This document shows, in pieces, positions 61,860-64,000 of a stretch of 64,000 nucleotides of DNA. The translations under genes and the position numbers were made by a program. Origin of the DNA: Holacanthus passer (lineage: Eukaryota > Chordata > Actinopteri > Pomacanthidae); the NCBI GenBank assembly GCA_025331565.1, contig JAFREQ010000076.1:1-64000 (forward strand), in the 5' to 3' direction. The first letter of the stretch is position 1. Each line of letters begins with the position of its first letter. The notes beneath the pieces are model-generated. The model was not told where the DNA came from and ran no database searches. It worked only from the letters and a program-made list of their open reading frames with translations.

Positions 61860-62470
61860 TGAAGGAGAACTCTGGTTGGCAAAAAAGATTCACTGCTCAT
61901 CAGGGACCTTGGAACCATCAGTTTGCCACCGTTACTAAAAGCTATTGCTTGCCTATTCATTTCCCATGTACGATCCATATAAACATGGCAGTGCTTGGTC
62001 TGCCAGGTGGATGTGGGGCTCGACACCTCCTCTCCTCTGTTCCTCTTCCCGTATTAATAGCTCCTCAGGAGAGCCAGAGAGGTCTGTATGTCAGGTTTTA
62101 TCTCCAGAGAAGAACAGGGGGGAAACTAAATGAAGCCTGAACTTGAGAACAGCCCCATCTAAGCTTCTCAAGGGGATGCTCGGAGCACATTAAGGGAAAC
62201 ATCAGTAATGTGCAAAACAAATGGAGGGATGTGAAAACCCCCAAAGACTTTCCCCCACCAGCTACGTTGAGCTGCTGCCATAAATCTCAGGACCCCTGTG
62301 CACACTGTTGTATCCAGACCGGGGGAGAGAAACGGGAACTCAGCAGAGCCAGGTTTCTTCCGCATGGTTACAGTGTAACTGTCACAAGGAGGCTTTTCAC
62401 TCCGGCGCTTTTAGCTTCCAAATGTGGGCTGCTTGTTGTCTCTTTGCCAAAGGCTTTTCAGACTTGATGC
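61860..62470. promoter_or_regulatory. Candidate conserved non-coding element 8
   Basis: About 600 bases of higher GC than the flanks, unique-looking, with several overlapping short frames on both strands but no splice-consistent coding structure. It could instead be an exon of a non-coding RNA. Confidence 0.25.
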
Positions 62471-62929
62471 GCTAAACAGTTAGTCAAAAAGTTAAAGCAA
62501 TTATCCATCGTTGCTGTCCAGAGAGTATTTCTCCTGCCTTCAATGACAGTCTGTTTGTAACTACATGATTTGGATAAAGACTAATGGAGTGTGAGTAAAG
62601 CACTGGAGCAACGGGATTATACTAATACAGTAAAGCTGTATTATGGCTGAGAACAAAAGGCCTTGGCAAGGTATCCGACCGCTGGGGCTTGTGGGTTGCT
62701 TGCGGATGAGGGAAGGTGGGCGGTGCGCACTCAACTGTACATTTTCCCTCATGACATATAGGCATACGTTGCAGTGGTACGGCAGATTATATTCTAAACA
62801 CAGTCAGTGAGGGAAAGGCTATCAGGATGAAGTTTTACAATTAGATCCCATCTTTCATGATCTGCCATGCCAGCCGTGTGGCTCCAGGGACAGCAGGGTT
62901 AGTCTGTCGTTCAGTTCTGGACAAAGTCC

Positions 62930-63470
62930 ACACTCAAATATCTCAACAACTACTGAATTTCCATGAAGTTTTATAAAGACATGGTCCCCAGAGGATGATC
63001 CCTGCTGATTTTGTTGATTCCCTGACTTTTCATCTTCACCAGCAGGTTTTAGATTTTAGATTTTAGTGACCTGTCTCATCAGCTTAATGGACTGGATGGA
63101 TTGCCACAAAATTTGATACAGATATTCATGGTGCCCATAGGATGAATTCTGATCTCTCTGTTGATCCCCTGAAGTTTTATCTAGTGCCATCATCAGGACA
63201 TTTTTTTTGTTTGATTTATTTTGGCTTCAAATCACTGAGAAACTAGTGCCATTCCCATCAGCCATAGCTGTACTGTGTTTAGGGCCAGTCACCAAATGTT
63301 AGCATGCTAACATGCTAAACTAAGATGCTAAACATGGTAAACATTAAAACTGCTTAACATCACCATGTTAGCATTGTAACTGTGCCAATACAAGCATGCT
63401 GACCTTAGCATTTATCTACAGCACCGTACACACAGCCTCGGGCATGGCTGTAGTTTAACTCTCGTTAAAA
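62930..63470 (+). repeat. Dispersed percomorph repeat (GATCCCCTGAC / CCACCATCAGGT family), copy 4
   Basis: Most complete at the 3' end. It has CTCAACAACTACTGAATTTC, TGGTCCCCAGAGGATGATCC, TTGATTCCCTGACTTTTC, GGATTGCCACAAAATTTGAT, TGATCCCCTGAAGTTTTATC, AGTGCCATCATCAGG, AATGTTAGCATGCTAACATG and CACCATGTTAGCATTGTAAC. Confidence 0.8.
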
Positions 63471-63699
63471 CATCAGCGTTATAAATTCAAGTTTTAAACA
63501 CTTTAAAAAGTTTATTCCTCTGGTCCAAATCTTTAAGTGAACTGGAGCATTTCAAAACAATTTCCCCCCCAAAAATCTATTTTAACAAACAAACAGAGCA
63601 CGTTAAAAGAGCCCATCATTTCTGCTAGCAAGCAATGACAAAAAAAATTCTTAGAAATCTGAATTAAAACCCTTTGAATACCCAAATCAGCTGCAGTTA

Positions 63700-63965
63700 A
63701 AATGTCAAATGCTATTTATCAGGCCAGTAAAGGCAGCAGAGCAGTTTGCAGATTGGGTATGAATTACCATTCTCCTCCTTCCCCTCTAGCTGTTGCTCAT
63801 GCCGAATGGTCAGAGAGGCTTGCCTGGCCTCATTTGCTGGTTAATTGCATTTTATAGTTGAGCTAAAGACCTGTCATCTGTTTCTGTGGTTTCATTTATC
63901 TTACAAATAACCTAGAGAGGGTGGGTTAAAGTACCTGTGCAGGCCAAATAAGCTCTTTCGCTGAA
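63700..63965. promoter_or_regulatory. Candidate conserved non-coding element 9
   Basis: Unique-looking with TATGAATTACCATTCTCC and GCTGGTTAATTGCATTTTAT. It reaches nearly to the window edge. Conservation is inferred only. Confidence 0.3.
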
Positions 63966-64000
63966 TTTCTCACATAGCTTTTATTGCAGATATCGCTTTT

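Noticed and set aside
38090..63470. Regular spacing of about 12 kb between copies of one repeat as a functional array
   Set aside because: Only four copies, one of them inverted; the spacing is most simply chance.
1..64000. CRISPR arrays, operons, phage or plasmid features
   Set aside because: The window is clearly vertebrate nuclear DNA with spliced genes; no regularly spaced identical repeats were seen.

Overview
The window is a piece of nuclear chromosome from a ray-finned fish, most likely a spiny-rayed (acanthomorph/percomorph) teleost. The evidence is three intron-containing vertebrate genes whose proteins I recognise, low coding density, many CA/GT microsatellites, and several interspersed repeat families that I know as abundant in percomorph genomes. 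There is no operon structure, plasmid, phage or CRISPR material.

Layout. Positions 1-15.2 kb hold no gene I can support: AT-rich DNA, microsatellites, a short CpG-dense patch near 7.0 kb, a tRNA-derived SINE fragment near 13.3 kb and an old repeat at 14.1-14.6 kb. SYAP1 (BSD-domain synapse-associated protein 1) lies on the minus strand at 15.67-21.06 kb and can be reconstructed as nine coding exons (367 codons), with one apparent GC-AG intron. PHOSPHO2 (HAD-family pyridoxal-5'-phosphate phosphatase) lies on the plus strand at 22.43-23.50 kb in three coding exons (241 residues, the same length I recall for the human protein). The two genes are head to head. KLHL23 (BTB-BACK-Kelch protein) lies on the plus strand at 30.04-37.14 kb in seven inferred coding exons (564 residues if the first, 11-base coding piece is right). 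PHOSPHO2 followed by KLHL23 in the same orientation is also the human order on chromosome 2q31, where a read-through transcript is known. Between them, near 29.2 kb, is a short coding-looking segment I could not assign.

From 37.1 kb to the end there is no protein-coding gene I can support. This 27 kb holds dispersed repeats, a decayed Ty3/Gypsy polymerase fragment at 45.15-45.62 kb, a possible LINE ORF1 remnant at 43.5-43.9 kb, and several unique-looking stretches with homeodomain-type TAATTA/TAATTG cores. Those stretches resemble conserved non-coding elements, as expected in the regulatory landscape of a developmental gene outside the window. That reading is inference and needs a cross-species alignment.

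The three genes do not form a pathway. SYAP1 works in membrane/Akt-related signalling, PHOSPHO2 in small-molecule dephosphorylation, and KLHL23 probably as a Cullin-3 adaptor or actin-linked protein. I found no convincing undescribed biological system. The most useful items for follow-up are the KLHL23 start, the SYAP1 GC-AG intron, the orphan exon at 29.2 kb, the 17-base match to a cDNA-synthesis primer at 43.9 kb, and the candidate conserved non-coding elements.
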